Notes: generated by a model from the sequence alone, not told the origin. A DNA stretch of 64,000 nucleotides from Amycolatopsis sp. FDAARGOS 1241 (GCF_016889705.1 NZ_CP069526.1:3224001-3288000), one strand, 5' to 3'. Shown: positions 17,554 to 27,314, numbered from the stretch's first letter. Made by a program: numbers and translations.

Positions 17554-18552
17554 GTGGAGATCGTCGAGTTCACCCCCGAACGCGAGCAGTACGCGTGGAC
17601 TTTCGGTGGGGTGGAACCCATTCGCCGGGTCGCACCCGGCACGCTGATGAGGCTCTGGACCGAGGACGCGTTCAGCGGCCGGCTGCAGAGCGCGGCGGAC
17701 AAACCGAGTGAAAAGCTCGACATGCGAGAGGTGAATCCCCAGACCGGTCCGTTCTACGTGGAGGGTGCCGAACCGGGCGACACACTCGCGCTGCACTTCG
17801 TGGATCTGGACCCGGCGCGCGACTGGGCGGCGTCGGCGACGATTCCGTTCTTCGGTGGTCTGACCGCCACCGATCGCACGGCGATGCTGCACGAGCCGCT
17901 GCCCGAGCTGACCTGGATCTACCAGCTCGACCGCGACCGCCAGGTCGTGGTGTTCGAGGCGCTGCGCGGCGAATTCCGCCTCGACCTGCCGGTGGAACCG
18001 ATGCTCGGTACGGTCGGCGTGGCGCCCGCGGGCCGTGAGGTCCGCACCTCATTGGTCCCCGACATGTTCGGCGGCAACATGGACACGCCCGAGATGAAGG
18101 CCGGCAGCACCTGCTACCTCGGGGTGAACGTGCCGGGCGCGCTGTTCTCGGTCGGCGACGGCCACTACCGGCAGGGTGAGGGCGAGGCGTGCGGCACCGC
18201 GGTCGAAGGCGCCATGAACGTGACGCTGATCGTGGAGCTGATCAAGGGCGGCGCACCGGTGTGGCCGCGGATCGAGCAGGACGACCACTACGTGGTGGTC
18301 GCGTCGTCGCGCCCGCTGGAGGACGCGTGGCGCTCGAGCCAGCACGGCATGATCGGCTGGCTCGGCGAGCTGTACGGGCTCGATCCCCTCGACGCCTACC
18401 AGTTGCTCACCCAGATCAGCCAGGCCCCGCTGGCCAACGTCGTCGACGCGAACTACAGCGCCGTCACCAAGATCCCGAAGCGCCTGCTGCCCACGGGCGA
18501 GGCCTACGGCGGAATGCACCGCTACCTGCGCGAGCAGGCCGCGAAGCTCTAG
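17554..18552 (+). CDS. Acetamidase/formamidase family protein
   Basis: The 332-residue protein belongs to the FmdA_AmdA family, which hydrolyses formamide or acetamide to ammonia and the acid. Characteristic segments are GPFYVEGAEPGDTLALHF, PDMFGGNMDTPEMKAGSTCY and LGVNVPGALFSVGDGHYRQGEGE, with conserved His and Glu at the active site, and the C-terminal YQLLTQ. GTG 17554 follows a strong GGAGGAG. It is followed after 11 bases by an SDR gene with its own AGGAGGAG, so the two form an operon. Confidence 0.9.
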   Translation: MEIVEFTPEREQYAWTFGGVEPIRRVAPGTLMRLWTEDAFSGRLQSAADKPSEKLDMREVNPQTGPFYVEGAEPGDTLALHFVDLDPARDWAASATIPFFGGLTATDRTAMLHEPLPELTWIYQLDRDRQVVVFEALRGEFRLDLPVEPMLGTVGVAPAGREVRTSLVPDMFGGNMDTPEMKAGSTCYLGVNVPGALFSVGDGHYRQGEGEACGTAVEGAMNVTLIVELIKGGAPVWPRIEQDDHYVVVASSRPLEDAWRSSQHGMIGWLGELYGLDPLDAYQLLTQISQAPLANVVDANYSAVTKIPKRLLPTGEAYGGMHRYLREQAAKL

Positions 18553-18563
18553 GAGGAGACCAC

Positions 18564-19325
18564 ATGGATCTGCGGCTGGCCGGGCGCAAGGCCCTGGTGA
18601 CCGGTGGGACGAAGGGGATCGGGCGCGCGATCGTCGCCTCGCTCGCGGGCGAAGGCGCGGAGGTGGCGTTCTGCGCGCGCACCGAATCCGAGGTGCGTGC
18701 CACGGAGAAGGACTTCCGCGATGCGGGCGCGACCGTGTCCGGTGAGGCGGTGGACGTCGCCGACGGCACCGCATTGACGGCGTGGGTCGAGCGGGCCGCG
18801 GCCGATCTGGACGGTCTCGACATTGTCGTGGCGAACGTCAGCGCCCTGTCCATCGGCCCGACCGAGGAGAACTGGAGCTCGAGCTTCGAGGTCGACCTGA
18901 TGCACACGGTCCGCGTCGCCGAATCCGCGCTGCCCCACCTCGAACGCAGCGACGCGGGCTCGATCATCGCCATCTCGAGCGTCTCGGGCCGCGAGATCGA
19001 CTTCGCCGCGCCGGCCTACGGCACGATGAAGGCCGCGGTGATCCACTACATCCAGGGCCTGGCCTTCCAGCTGGCGCCCAAGGGCATCCGCGCGAACACC
19101 GTGTCGCCCGGCAACATCTACTTCGAGGGCGGCATCTGGCACAGCACGGAGACCGGCAACCCCGACCTGTACAACCAGGCACTGGGGCTGAACCCGACGG
19201 GCCGCATGGGCACGCCGGAGGAGATCGCCTATGCGGTGACGATGCTGGCCAGTCCGCTCGCGTCGTTCATCACGGGGACGAACCTCGTGGCCGACGGGGC
19301 GCTGTCGCGCGGCGTGCAGCTGTAG
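18564..19325 (+). CDS. SDR-family oxidoreductase
   Basis: The 253-residue classical SDR has VTGGTKGIGRAI, CARTESEV, VANVS in place of NNAG, the catalytic Ser in AISSVSG, YGTMK and the C-terminal FITGTNLVADG. It is co-transcribed with the formamidase (11-base gap, AGGAGGAG ribosome site). The enzyme may process a hydroxy- or keto-acid made from the amide. The substrate is not predictable from the sequence. Confidence 0.9.
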   Translation: MDLRLAGRKALVTGGTKGIGRAIVASLAGEGAEVAFCARTESEVRATEKDFRDAGATVSGEAVDVADGTALTAWVERAAADLDGLDIVVANVSALSIGPTEENWSSSFEVDLMHTVRVAESALPHLERSDAGSIIAISSVSGREIDFAAPAYGTMKAAVIHYIQGLAFQLAPKGIRANTVSPGNIYFEGGIWHSTETGNPDLYNQALGLNPTGRMGTPEEIAYAVTMLASPLASFITGTNLVADGALSRGVQL

Positions 19326-19328
19326 CAC

Positions 19329-20252
19329 TCAGTTCCGTTCGGCGCTCCCGGCTCGCGGTCCCGGAGCGCCGAACTGCGTGCGCAGGAAGTCGATCTCCGC
19401 GGTGATCATCGCTTCACGAGTGCGCAGTCCGTAGACGTGGCCGACGTCGTCGAGCCACCGGAAGTCCGCGTCGGCGCCGGCGTGCCAGTAGGTGGTGACC
19501 AGGGTTTCGCTCTGGATGATGGGGACGGCGTCGTCGGCGGTGCCGTGGACGGCGAGCAGGGGCGCGGCCGACGCGGTCACGTGCGAGAGCGGGCTCGCGG
19601 CCGCGGCGAGGGCCGGGTGCGGGGCGGGCACGCCGCCCAGCAGCCAGGCGTGCGGGTCTTCGCCGGTGGCGCGGAACGGTGAGCTCGGTGGGGCTTCGGC
19701 AGCCGCGTGAAGTCCGAGGGCGCGCTCCACGCCATGACAGCCTGCACGCCGCTGTCCGGCCCGAGGACGCCGATCTCACCTTCGAGGTCTTCGCGGCCGC
19801 CGGTCACGGCGAGCATCACCGCCAGGTGCCCGCCCGCGGCGTGGCCCCACGCGGCGAAGCGGTCCGGGTCGAGCAAGAGCGCCGGGTGGGGGTGGCGCAG
19901 CCAGCGCACGGCCGCCTTCACGTCGTGCGGCTGTGCCGGGTACACCGCCTCACGGCTGTGTCTGAAGTGGACCTCGGCGACGGCGAACCCCGCGGCCGGC
20001 AGGCGGTCGCCCGAGGTAACGGCCGAGTGGCGCGTGCTTGGGCGAGCCGACGGCGAAGGCGCCGCTGTGCACGAACACGACCACCGGCCGGCCCGTCGCG
20101 GGTGGCGGGCCGGCCGGCACGACCAGGTCGAGCAGCAGCGGCCGGTAGCCGAGCAGGGGCGCGACCACTGCGTCGCGGTAGAGCAGACAGCCCTGGCCCG
20201 GCTCGGGTTCCGGCGGGGCGGTCTGCGGGAGAGCGGGCAGCACGTGGGTCAC
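19329..20252 (-). pseudogene. Alpha/beta hydrolase remnant, two frameshifts and no catalytic Ser
   Basis: Read across three frames from GTG 20252 the protein is an esterase/lipase of the HSL/kynurenine-formamidase-like fold. It has VVVFVHSGAF (variant of the HGGG oxyanion loop), then a one-base shift near 20015, FRHSREAVYPAQPHDVKAAVRWL and the nucleophile elbow GHAAGGHLAV. A second one-base shift occurs near 19690, followed by the Asp in GTADDAVP and the His in DDVGHVYG. In the elbow the usual G-x-S-x-G is G-H-A-A-G, so the nucleophile is Ala. Loss of the Ser together with two frameshifts argues for a true pseudogene. It is convergent with the SDR, 3 bases away. Confidence 0.75.
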
Positions 20253-20332
20253 GGCGCCGACTATCACCCACCGCGAGCCGGAACCGGTAGCCGTACCAGA
20301 AAGCGGGAGAGCCGACGGATTTCGTACAGCCG

Positions 20333-20608
20333 TCACAGGGCGAACGCGATCGACCGCACGACGATCGCGGCGACGAAGACCACCGTGAACGCCAGGTCGA
20401 TCGACAGCCCGCCCGCGCGGACGGGCCGCAGGACCCGGCGCACGGGCGCGATCACGGGCTCGGTCGCGCGGTGGCTGTAGTAGCGCGCTTTCCCGAGCCA
20501 GGGCGGCCCGGTGGTCGCCACGCGCGTCCAGTCCAGGATCATCCGCGCGATCAGCACGAGGATGAACAGGGTCAGCAGGTACCCGACCAGAGTTCCGATC
20601 AGGCTCAT
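20333..20608 (-). CDS. YggT-family membrane protein
   Basis: A 91-residue protein with two hydrophobic segments (about 3-25 and 65-88) and the family motif RVLRPVRAGGLSIDLAFTVVFV. YggT proteins occur near cell-division genes and have been linked to osmotic tolerance, though the exact role is unclear. Here it is isolated. ATG 20608 has GAGGAG upstream, and the in-frame ATG 13 codons earlier lacks such a site. Confidence 0.88.
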   Translation of the reverse strand: MSLIGTLVGYLLTLFILVLIARMILDWTRVATTGPPWLGKARYYSHRATEPVIAPVRRVLRPVRAGGLSIDLAFTVVFVAAIVVRSIAFAL

Positions 20609-20698
20609 CACACACTCCTCGGATGGCAGTCGTTGCACCCTGCTCAACGCCGGAAGAGCCCGGGGAGTGTCCCGTTTGCCGGAGTTCTCAGCGACTTA

Positions 20699-23011
20699 TC
20701 AGCCGGGCACCACCGTGACCTGCGGCTGGAGCACGCGGTCGAAGCCCACGAATCTTCGCGCGCCCGCCATCGGCACCGCCAGCACGGTGTGCGCGACCGC
20801 GCTGGAGGGGCCGATGTGCAGCTCCACCGGACCGGTGTCGACGAGGCGGTCGCCGGCCCGGCCGGTGAACGACGTGAGGTCCGCGTGCAGGTCCAGGTGC
20901 ACCACCCGGGTCGCCCCGGGTGGGAGCGCCACGCGCGGCGCGGCGATCAGCTGGCGCAGCGGGCGCGCGACCTCGGCGACCGGGTCGTGGAGGTAGACCT
21001 GGACGACCTCCGACGTCTCCGTGTCATGGGGGTTGCGCAGGGTGACGCTCACCCGGCATGTGCCGTCCGTCGGCCACGTGGCTGCGCCGGTGACCGAGAC
21101 CCACGTCGCCGGGTGGTAGGCGAGGCCGTGGCCGAACGGGAACACAGGCGTGGGGTCGATCGAGCTGACGTCGCTGCGCGCGGCCAGTGCCGCGCCGAGG
21201 TAGGTCGAGGGCTGGGTCGTCCCGGCGGCGGGGAAGCTCACCGGCAGGCGGCCCGACGGCTCGACCCGGCCGGTCAGCACTCCGGCGAGCGCCGCCGCGC
21301 CTTCTTCGCCCGGGTAGAACCCGCACACGACGGCCGCCAGGCGGCCGACCTGGCGCGACAGCTCGTAGGGCCGTCCGGACAGCAGCACCAGCACGACCGG
21401 TGTGCCCGTCGCCAGCACCGCTTCGAGCAGCTCCTCCTGCCGGCCCGGCAGCCGCAGATCGGCAGCGTCGCAGCCTTCGCCGGACGTCCCGCCGCCGAAC
21501 AGGCCCGCGCGGTCGCCGAGCACGGCGACGCAGACGTCCGCCGCCGCGGCCGCCTCGACGGCGGCGGCGAGCTCCTCATCCGTCCCGTCGGTGACGCCGC
21601 AGCCGCGGGCGAAGGTGACGTCGAACGACTCGCTCAGCGCCTCGGCGACCGTCGGCACGTCGAGCCCGATCGGCACGCCCGGGTGGTGCACGCCGACGTG
21701 CATCGGGAACGAATAGCAGCCGAGCATCGCGCCCGGCTCGTCCGCGCGCGGGCCCACGACCGCCAGCCGGACACCGGAACGCAGCGGCAGCGCTCCGGTG
21801 TTCGACAGCAGCACCACCGACCGCTCCGCGAGCTCCCGCGCGAGCGCGCGGGACTCCGCGTCGTCCAGCGCCGTCACGGCCGGATGTGGTGACCACTCGG
21901 GATCCAGCAGGCCCAGCTCGAACTTCTGCGTCAGCACGCGGTGCAGCGCGCGGTCCACGAGGGACTCCTCGACGCTGCCGTCCGCCAGCGCGGCCACGAG
22001 CGGCGCACCGTAGCAGTCCACTGTGGGCAATTCCACGTCGACGCCCGCGGTGAGCGCCTGGCGCGCCGCGTCCGCCGGTCCGGTCGCGACGTGGTGCAGG
22101 GTGTGCAGGAACGCCACGGAGAAGTAGTCGGCCACCACGGTGCCGGTGAACCCGTAGCGCTCGCGCAGCAGGGTGGTCAGCAGTCCGGGGTCCGCCGCGG
22201 CGGGCAGCCCGTCGAGGTCGGTGTAGGAGTTCATCACCGAGCGCGCCCCGGCGCGCAGCGCGTGCTCGAACGGGGGCAGCAGCACGTCGGCGAACTCGCG
22301 CGGCCCGATCGCCACCGGCGCGAGATTGCGCCCGGCTTTCGACGCCGAGTAGCCCGCGAAGTGCTTGAGCGTCGCGACGATCCCGGCGGACTCGAGCCCG
22401 GCGACGTAGGCCGCGCCGATGGTGCCCACGAGGTAGGGGTCCTCGCCGATGGTCTCCTCGACGCGGCCCCAGCGCAGATCCCGCGCCACGTCGAGCACCG
22501 GCGCCAGGCCCTGGTGCACGCCGAGCGCCCGCATGGTCCGCCCGATGCGGGAAGCCATGCGCCGCACCAGGTCCGGGTCGAAGCTCGCGCCCCAGCACAG
22601 CGGGGCCGGGTACACCGTCGCCTGCCACGCCGCCAGACCGGTGAGGCATTCCTCGTGCACCACGGCGGGGATGCCGAAGCGCCCGCGCGCCACGATCTCC
22701 TCCTGCGTCCGCGCGAGCCCGCGCGCGCCGATCTCCGGGTCGACCGGCCGCGTGCCGAACGCGCGGGTCAGCTGCCCGACGCCGTGCGGCACGAGCGCGT
22801 CCCAGTCGGGCGGATCCTGCGCGAAGTCGTGCTGGTGCGGCGCGACTTCACCACCGGAGTCCATGCCGACCCAGATCCCGGACAGCTGAGCCACCTTCTC
22901 CCGCACGGACAGGCGCGCCACGAGGTCGCGCACCCGCTCGGCGACGGGCAGCCGCGGGTCGCGCCACGGTTCCCCCGCGGCCTCGGCGGGCTGGGTGGTC
23001 TCGGTGGTCAC
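20699..23011 (-). CDS. Glycoside hydrolase family 3 (beta-glucosidase/beta-xylosidase-like)
   Basis: The 770-residue protein has the GH3 (beta/alpha)8 domain with LRWGRVEETIGEDPYL, LKHFAGYS and the probable nucleophile Asp295 in VVADYFSV. The C-terminal alpha/beta sandwich (CVAVLGDRAGLFGGGTSGEG) and a final fibronectin-like domain (EVVQVYLHDPVAEVARPLRQL) follow. There is no signal peptide, so it probably acts inside the cell on imported oligosaccharides. The GTG start overlaps the stop of the LacI gene by 4 bases, so the two are one operon. The nearby pentonate-type dehydratase favours a xylo- or arabino-oligosaccharide substrate. Confidence 0.92.
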   Translation of the reverse strand: MTTETTQPAEAAGEPWRDPRLPVAERVRDLVARLSVREKVAQLSGIWVGMDSGGEVAPHQHDFAQDPPDWDALVPHGVGQLTRAFGTRPVDPEIGARGLARTQEEIVARGRFGIPAVVHEECLTGLAAWQATVYPAPLCWGASFDPDLVRRMASRIGRTMRALGVHQGLAPVLDVARDLRWGRVEETIGEDPYLVGTIGAAYVAGLESAGIVATLKHFAGYSASKAGRNLAPVAIGPREFADVLLPPFEHALRAGARSVMNSYTDLDGLPAAADPGLLTTLLRERYGFTGTVVADYFSVAFLHTLHHVATGPADAARQALTAGVDVELPTVDCYGAPLVAALADGSVEESLVDRALHRVLTQKFELGLLDPEWSPHPAVTALDDAESRALARELAERSVVLLSNTGALPLRSGVRLAVVGPRADEPGAMLGCYSFPMHVGVHHPGVPIGLDVPTVAEALSESFDVTFARGCGVTDGTDEELAAAVEAAAAADVCVAVLGDRAGLFGGGTSGEGCDAADLRLPGRQEELLEAVLATGTPVVLVLLSGRPYELSRQVGRLAAVVCGFYPGEEGAAALAGVLTGRVEPSGRLPVSFPAAGTTQPSTYLGAALAARSDVSSIDPTPVFPFGHGLAYHPATWVSVTGAATWPTDGTCRVSVTLRNPHDTETSEVVQVYLHDPVAEVARPLRQLIAAPRVALPPGATRVVHLDLHADLTSFTGRAGDRLVDTGPVELHIGPSSAVAHTVLAVPMAGARRFVGFDRVLQPQVTVVPG

Positions 23012-24027
23012 GAGCGGGCTCGCGGCGCGGCGCTCGACGAGCGCACCACCAGTTTCGTGTCGAGCACCACGGGCTCACGCTCCTCGGGTCCGCCGTTCAT
23101 GAGTCCGATGAGGACGGTGATCGCGCGGTGGCCCATCTCGCGGATGGGCTGCTCCACCGTGGTGAGCGGGGGAGTGCACAGCGCCGATTCGGGGATGTTG
23201 TCGAAGCCGACCACGGACACGTCGTCCGGCACGCGCAGGCCCAGTGCCGAAGCGGCTTCCAGTGTGGCAATGGCGGAGGTGTCGTTGGCGGCGAACACCG
23301 CCGTCGGCCGGTCGGGGCGCGTCAGCAGTTCGCGTGCCGACGCCGCGGCGAGCTCCCCGTCGTAATCCCCGGCCACGACCAGGGTCTCGTCCACCTCCAC
23401 GCCGGCCGCGGCCAGGGCGTGCCGGTAGCCGGTCTCGCGCAGCTGCGCCGACTGCAGGTCCGGCCGGCCCGCGAGCAGCGCGATCCGCCTGTGCCCGAGC
23501 CCGAGCAGGTGTTCGGTCGCCAGCTGCGCGCCGCGCAGGTTGTCGGAGACGATCGCCGGCAACGGCGAGCGCCCGGTGTGCGGATCCACGGCGACGACGG
23601 GAGTTCCGGGCAGGCCTTCGAGTTCGGCCGCGGGGGTCACGAGCACCGCGCCGTCGACGAGCGTGCCGCTCAGCCGGGACAGGTACCGGCGTTCCCAGCC
23701 CTCCGGGTCGCCGGTGCGCCCGCCGGCGGAGTACACGACGAGCTCGAACCCGGTGCCGCGGATCGCGTCCGCCGCGCCCTTGAGCAGCTCGGTGCTGAAC
23801 GGTTCGAGGTCGGCCACGAGGATGCCGATCACGTTGGTCTTGTGGTTGCGCAGGCTCTGCGCCACGAGGCTTGCCTCGTACCCCAGCTCGTCGATCACGG
23901 CGCGGACCCGCGCGAACGTGTCGGCGGCGACACCGTAGCGCTGGTTGATCACCTTGGACACCGTCGCGACGGACACTCCGGCGTGGGCGGCGACGTCACG
24001 GATCGTGACACGGGAACGAGGCTGCAC
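23008..24027 (-). CDS. LacI-family transcriptional repressor
   Basis: The 339-residue protein has the LacI headpiece VTIRDVAAHAGVSVATVSKVINQ, a hinge SLRNHKTNVIGILV and a periplasmic-binding-protein-like sensor domain ending DDVSVVGFDNIPES and the TTVEQPIREMG segment. It is the first gene of an operon with the GH3 enzyme and divergent from the sugar ABC transporter. The operator-like CGTTATCGACAACG lies between. It most likely derepresses both units when a sugar binds. Confidence 0.92.
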   Translation of the reverse strand: MQPRSRVTIRDVAAHAGVSVATVSKVINQRYGVAADTFARVRAVIDELGYEASLVAQSLRNHKTNVIGILVADLEPFSTELLKGAADAIRGTGFELVVYSAGGRTGDPEGWERRYLSRLSGTLVDGAVLVTPAAELEGLPGTPVVAVDPHTGRSPLPAIVSDNLRGAQLATEHLLGLGHRRIALLAGRPDLQSAQLRETGYRHALAAAGVEVDETLVVAGDYDGELAAASARELLTRPDRPTAVFAANDTSAIATLEAASALGLRVPDDVSVVGFDNIPESALCTPPLTTVEQPIREMGHRAITVLIGLMNGGPEEREPVVLDTKLVVRSSSAAPRARS

Positions 24028-24046
24028 CGGGCCAGCCTAGCGATGT

Positions 24047-24067
24047 AAAACGTTATCGACAACGATT
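24047..24067. promoter_or_regulatory. LacI-type operator in the divergent promoter
   Basis: AAAACGTTATCGACAACGATT contains the inverted repeat CGTT-ATCGAC-AACG, centred on the CG step typical of LacI/GalR sites. It is an AT-rich island 20 bases upstream of the LacI start and about 95 bases from the binding-protein gene. Confidence 0.75.
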
Positions 24068-24160
24068 GACACGGGAATTTCGGGCGCGCAGACTCTTCGC
24101 CATCCCGGGCGCCGTCACGCCCCGTCCAACTCGGCCGAAGTCGTCAGGAGTGGATCCGCC

Positions 24161-25453
24161 ATGCGTCCCAGCCGGAAATCCCCCGTCGCCGCCCTCGTCG
24201 TGGCAGCCGCGCTCGTGCTCTCCGCGTGCGGGGGAGGTGGCGACGGCGGGCCGGCCGCCGCGTCGGGACCGGTCACGCTGACCTGGTGGCACAACGGCAC
24301 GGCGGAGCCTGTGCGGTCCTTGTGGCAGCAGGTCGCCGACGCCTACCACAAGGCGCATCCCGACGTGTCGTTCACGGTGCAGCCGATCCAGAACGAAGAG
24401 TTCACCACCAAGGTGCCGCTGGCGCTGCAGTCGAGCACGCCGCCGGATCTCTACCAGCAGTGGGGCGGCGGGGACGAGGCTTCACAGGTCGATTCGGGCC
24501 GTGTGGCCGATCTGACGTCGTCGGTACAGAGCTGGATCGGCAACCTCGGCCAGACCACGCAGGGCTGGCAGGTCGGCGGGAAGCAGTACGGCGTGCCGTA
24601 CGTCCAGCACGTCGTCGGGTTCTGGTACCGGAAGGACCTTTTCGCGCAGGCCGGGATCACGGCCCCGCCGACGACCATGGCGGACTTCACCGCGGCCGTC
24701 GGCAAGCTGAAGGCCGCCGGGGTCGCGCCCATCGCGCTCGGGGGCAAGGACCGCTGGCCCGATGCCTTCTACTACGACTACTTCGCCGTGCGCGCGTGCT
24801 CCACGCAGGTGCTCAAGGACGAGATCTCCGCCGGCAAGCTGCAGAACCCGTGCTGGGTCAAGGCGGGCCGGGACCTGCAGGGCTTCCTCGCCACCCAGCC
24901 GTTCCAGACCGGGTTCAACGGCACGCCGGCGCAGCAGGGCGCGGGCAGCTCGGCCGGCCTCGTCGCCAACGGCAAGGCCGCGATGGAGCTGCAGGGCGAC
25001 TGGGAACCGAGCACGATGTCCTCGCTCACCGACGACAAGGAGCTGGACGGCAAGCTCGGCTGGTTCCCGTTCCCGTCGGTGCCCGGCGGCGCGGGCGACC
25101 CCGCGGCGCTGCTCGGCGGCGGTGACGGGTTCTCGTGCACGACTCGCGCGGTGGCCGCGTGCGCCGGGTTCCTGCAGTACCTCACGAGCACGCCGGTGCA
25201 GAAGAAGATCGCCGAAGCCGGCTCGGGCCTGCCGGTGAACGCCGAGGCCGTGGCGTCGTTGAAGAGCGAGTCGCTCAAGGCCGTGGCCGAGCAGACGCGC
25301 AAGGCGTCGTACGTGCAGATGTACTTCGACCGCGCGTTCCCCACGGCTGTCGGGCAGGCGCTCAACGACGCCGTCGCGAACCTGTTCGCGGGGCAGGGCA
25401 ACCCGGAAACGGTGGTGCAGGCCGTGAACCAGGCCGCCACCGGGAACAAGTGA
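24161..25453 (+). CDS. Sugar ABC transporter substrate-binding lipoprotein
   Basis: The 430-residue extracellular binding protein of the carbohydrate uptake (CUT1) class has a lipoprotein signal with lipobox LSAC and acylated Cys23. A family-1 binding fold follows, with VTLTWWHNGTAEP, QSSTPPDLYQQWGGG and the AMELQGDWEPS segment. Its stop overlaps the ATG of the first permease (TGATG at 25451-25455). It captures the oligosaccharide that the GH3 enzyme is expected to cleave after import. No ATPase gene is present, so a shared MsiK-type ATPase elsewhere is likely. Confidence 0.93.
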   Translation: MRPSRKSPVAALVVAAALVLSACGGGGDGGPAAASGPVTLTWWHNGTAEPVRSLWQQVADAYHKAHPDVSFTVQPIQNEEFTTKVPLALQSSTPPDLYQQWGGGDEASQVDSGRVADLTSSVQSWIGNLGQTTQGWQVGGKQYGVPYVQHVVGFWYRKDLFAQAGITAPPTTMADFTAAVGKLKAAGVAPIALGGKDRWPDAFYYDYFAVRACSTQVLKDEISAGKLQNPCWVKAGRDLQGFLATQPFQTGFNGTPAQQGAGSSAGLVANGKAAMELQGDWEPSTMSSLTDDKELDGKLGWFPFPSVPGGAGDPAALLGGGDGFSCTTRAVAACAGFLQYLTSTPVQKKIAEAGSGLPVNAEAVASLKSESLKAVAEQTRKASYVQMYFDRAFPTAVGQALNDAVANLFAGQGNPETVVQAVNQAATGNK

Positions 25454-26418
25454 TGGCGGCTCCGGCGCCGCCCCGGCCGCGCTCGCGGACCGTCCACAGT
25501 GCCCCCCGGCGCCCCGCGCGGCGCCGGGGCCGCACCCGGCTCGAGCTCGTGCTGCTGCTCGGCCCGGCGCTGACGCTGTTCACGGGGTTCGTGCTGGTGC
25601 CCATCGGCATTGCGCTCTACTACAGCTTCTACTCCTGGAACGGGTTCGGCCCGCTCACGGACTTCGTGGGGTTCCAGAACTACGCCGACGTGTTCGGTGG
25701 CGCGGTCTTCCGCGGCGCGATCGGCCACAACGTGATCCTGGCCGTGCTCTCGATCGTGGTCCAGCTGCCGCTGAGCATCGGCATCGCGCTGCTGCTGGAC
25801 CGCAAGCTCAAGGGCCGCACGTTCCTGCGGATGGTCGTGTTCGCGCCGTACGTGCTGTCGGAGGCGATCACGGCCGTCATCTGGGTGCTCATGCTGCAGC
25901 CAGGAGGATTCGTCGACGAGATCCTGCGCGGCGCCGGGCTCGGTGGGCTCGTGCACCAGTGGCTCGCCGATCCGCGGATCGTGCTGTACACGCTGTTCGT
26001 GGTGATGACGTGGAAGTACCTCGGCTTCGGCGTCATCCTGCTGCTCGCGGGTCTGCAGGGGGTGCCGCCGGAGCTGCGCGAAGCCGCCGCGCTCGACGGC
26101 GCGACCGCGTGGCAGACCACGCGCCACGTGGTGCTGCCGCTGCTCGGCCCCACGATCCGGATCTGGGTGTTCCTGAGCGTCATCGGTTCGCTGCAGCTGT
26201 TCGACCTCGTGTGGATCATGACGCTCGGCGGCCCGGCCAACGCGTCGGCCACGATGGCCAGCTACCTGGTGGACCACGGGTTCAAACGCTACGAGTTCGG
26301 CTTCGGCAGCGCGGTCGCCGTGGTGCTGTTCGCCATCTGCTTCGTGTTCGCCTTGCTGTACCAAAGGTTCGCGCTTCGGCGCGACACCGCCGGTGCCCTG
26401 ACCCGGGCGGTGAGCTGA
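25453..26418 (+). CDS. Sugar ABC transporter permease (first)
   Basis: The 321-residue inner-membrane protein has a basic Arg/Pro-rich N-terminal tail, six predicted helices and the EAA loop ELREAAALDGATAWQTTRHVVLPLL that docks the ATPase. It is translationally coupled to the binding protein and followed immediately by the second permease. It corresponds to the MalF/UgpA-type subunit. Confidence 0.93.
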   Translation: MAAPAPPRPRSRTVHSAPRRPARRRGRTRLELVLLLGPALTLFTGFVLVPIGIALYYSFYSWNGFGPLTDFVGFQNYADVFGGAVFRGAIGHNVILAVLSIVVQLPLSIGIALLLDRKLKGRTFLRMVVFAPYVLSEAITAVIWVLMLQPGGFVDEILRGAGLGGLVHQWLADPRIVLYTLFVVMTWKYLGFGVILLLAGLQGVPPELREAAALDGATAWQTTRHVVLPLLGPTIRIWVFLSVIGSLQLFDLVWIMTLGGPANASATMASYLVDHGFKRYEFGFGSAVAVVLFAICFVFALLYQRFALRRDTAGALTRAVS

Positions 26419-26419
26419 C

Positions 26420-27244
26420 GTGGCGGGCCGGCGCTGGGGCCTGGTCGCCGGTTACACGGCCGGGGTCGTCGTCGTGGTCGTCACGGTGGTGCCGCTGCTG
26501 TTCGTGGTGCTCGGCGGCTTCCGCACCAACGGGCAGCTCAACCGCGATCCGGCGGGCCTGCCGGGGCCGTGGGTGTGGGACAACTACCGCAGCGTGCTCA
26601 CCTCGTCCGGCTTCTGGCGTTTCCTCGGCAACAGCGCGCTGATCGCGGTGGTGGCGACGGCGCTGGCCGTGGGGCTGGGTTCGATGGCTGCGTTCGCTTT
26701 GTCCCGCTACGCCTTCAAGGGCCGCGAAGCCGCGTATGTCCTGTTCACCCTCGGGCTACTGTTCCCGCTGGGGGTGGCGACGCTGCCGCTGTACTTGTGG
26801 TTGCGCCAGCTCGGACTGCTGGAGAACCCGCTGGGCGTCGCGATCCCGGAGGCCGCGTTCTCCCTGCCGGTCACGATCGTGATCCTGCGGCCGTTCATGC
26901 ACGCCGTGCCCGGGGAACTCGAGGACGCCGCGGTGCTCGACGGTGCGAGCCGGCTCGGGTTCTTCTGGCGGATCATGCTGCCGCTCTCGGCGCCCGCGCT
27001 CACCACCGTCGCGGTGCTCGCGTTCGTGACGAGCTGGAACGCCTACCTGCTGCCGCTGCTGGTGTTCAACGACAGCACGCACTTCACGCTGCCGCTGGGC
27101 GTGGCGACGTTCCAGTCGCAGTATTCGCAGGACACGGCGCGAGTGCTCGCGTTCACGGCGCTGTCGATGGTGCCGGCGCTCGGGTTCTTCGTGGTGGCGC
27201 AACGGCGGATCGTGGGTGGGCTGACCGGGTCGGTCAAGGGCTGA
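26420..27244 (+). CDS. Sugar ABC transporter permease (second)
   Basis: The 274-residue MalG/UgpE-type subunit has six predicted membrane segments and the EAA loop ELEDAAVLDGASRLGFFWRIMLPL. GTG 26420 begins one base after the stop of the first permease. Together the two form the membrane channel of a CUT1 importer. Confidence 0.93.
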   Translation: MAGRRWGLVAGYTAGVVVVVVTVVPLLFVVLGGFRTNGQLNRDPAGLPGPWVWDNYRSVLTSSGFWRFLGNSALIAVVATALAVGLGSMAAFALSRYAFKGREAAYVLFTLGLLFPLGVATLPLYLWLRQLGLLENPLGVAIPEAAFSLPVTIVILRPFMHAVPGELEDAAVLDGASRLGFFWRIMLPLSAPALTTVAVLAFVTSWNAYLLPLLVFNDSTHFTLPLGVATFQSQYSQDTARVLAFTALSMVPALGFFVVAQRRIVGGLTGSVKG

Positions 27245-27314
27245 TCGCTTGCCCCGCCGCACCGGGTGCGGTGGAGTGGGGGAAAGACCATCGGCTCCGG
27301 GAGGCGTGGTTCAC

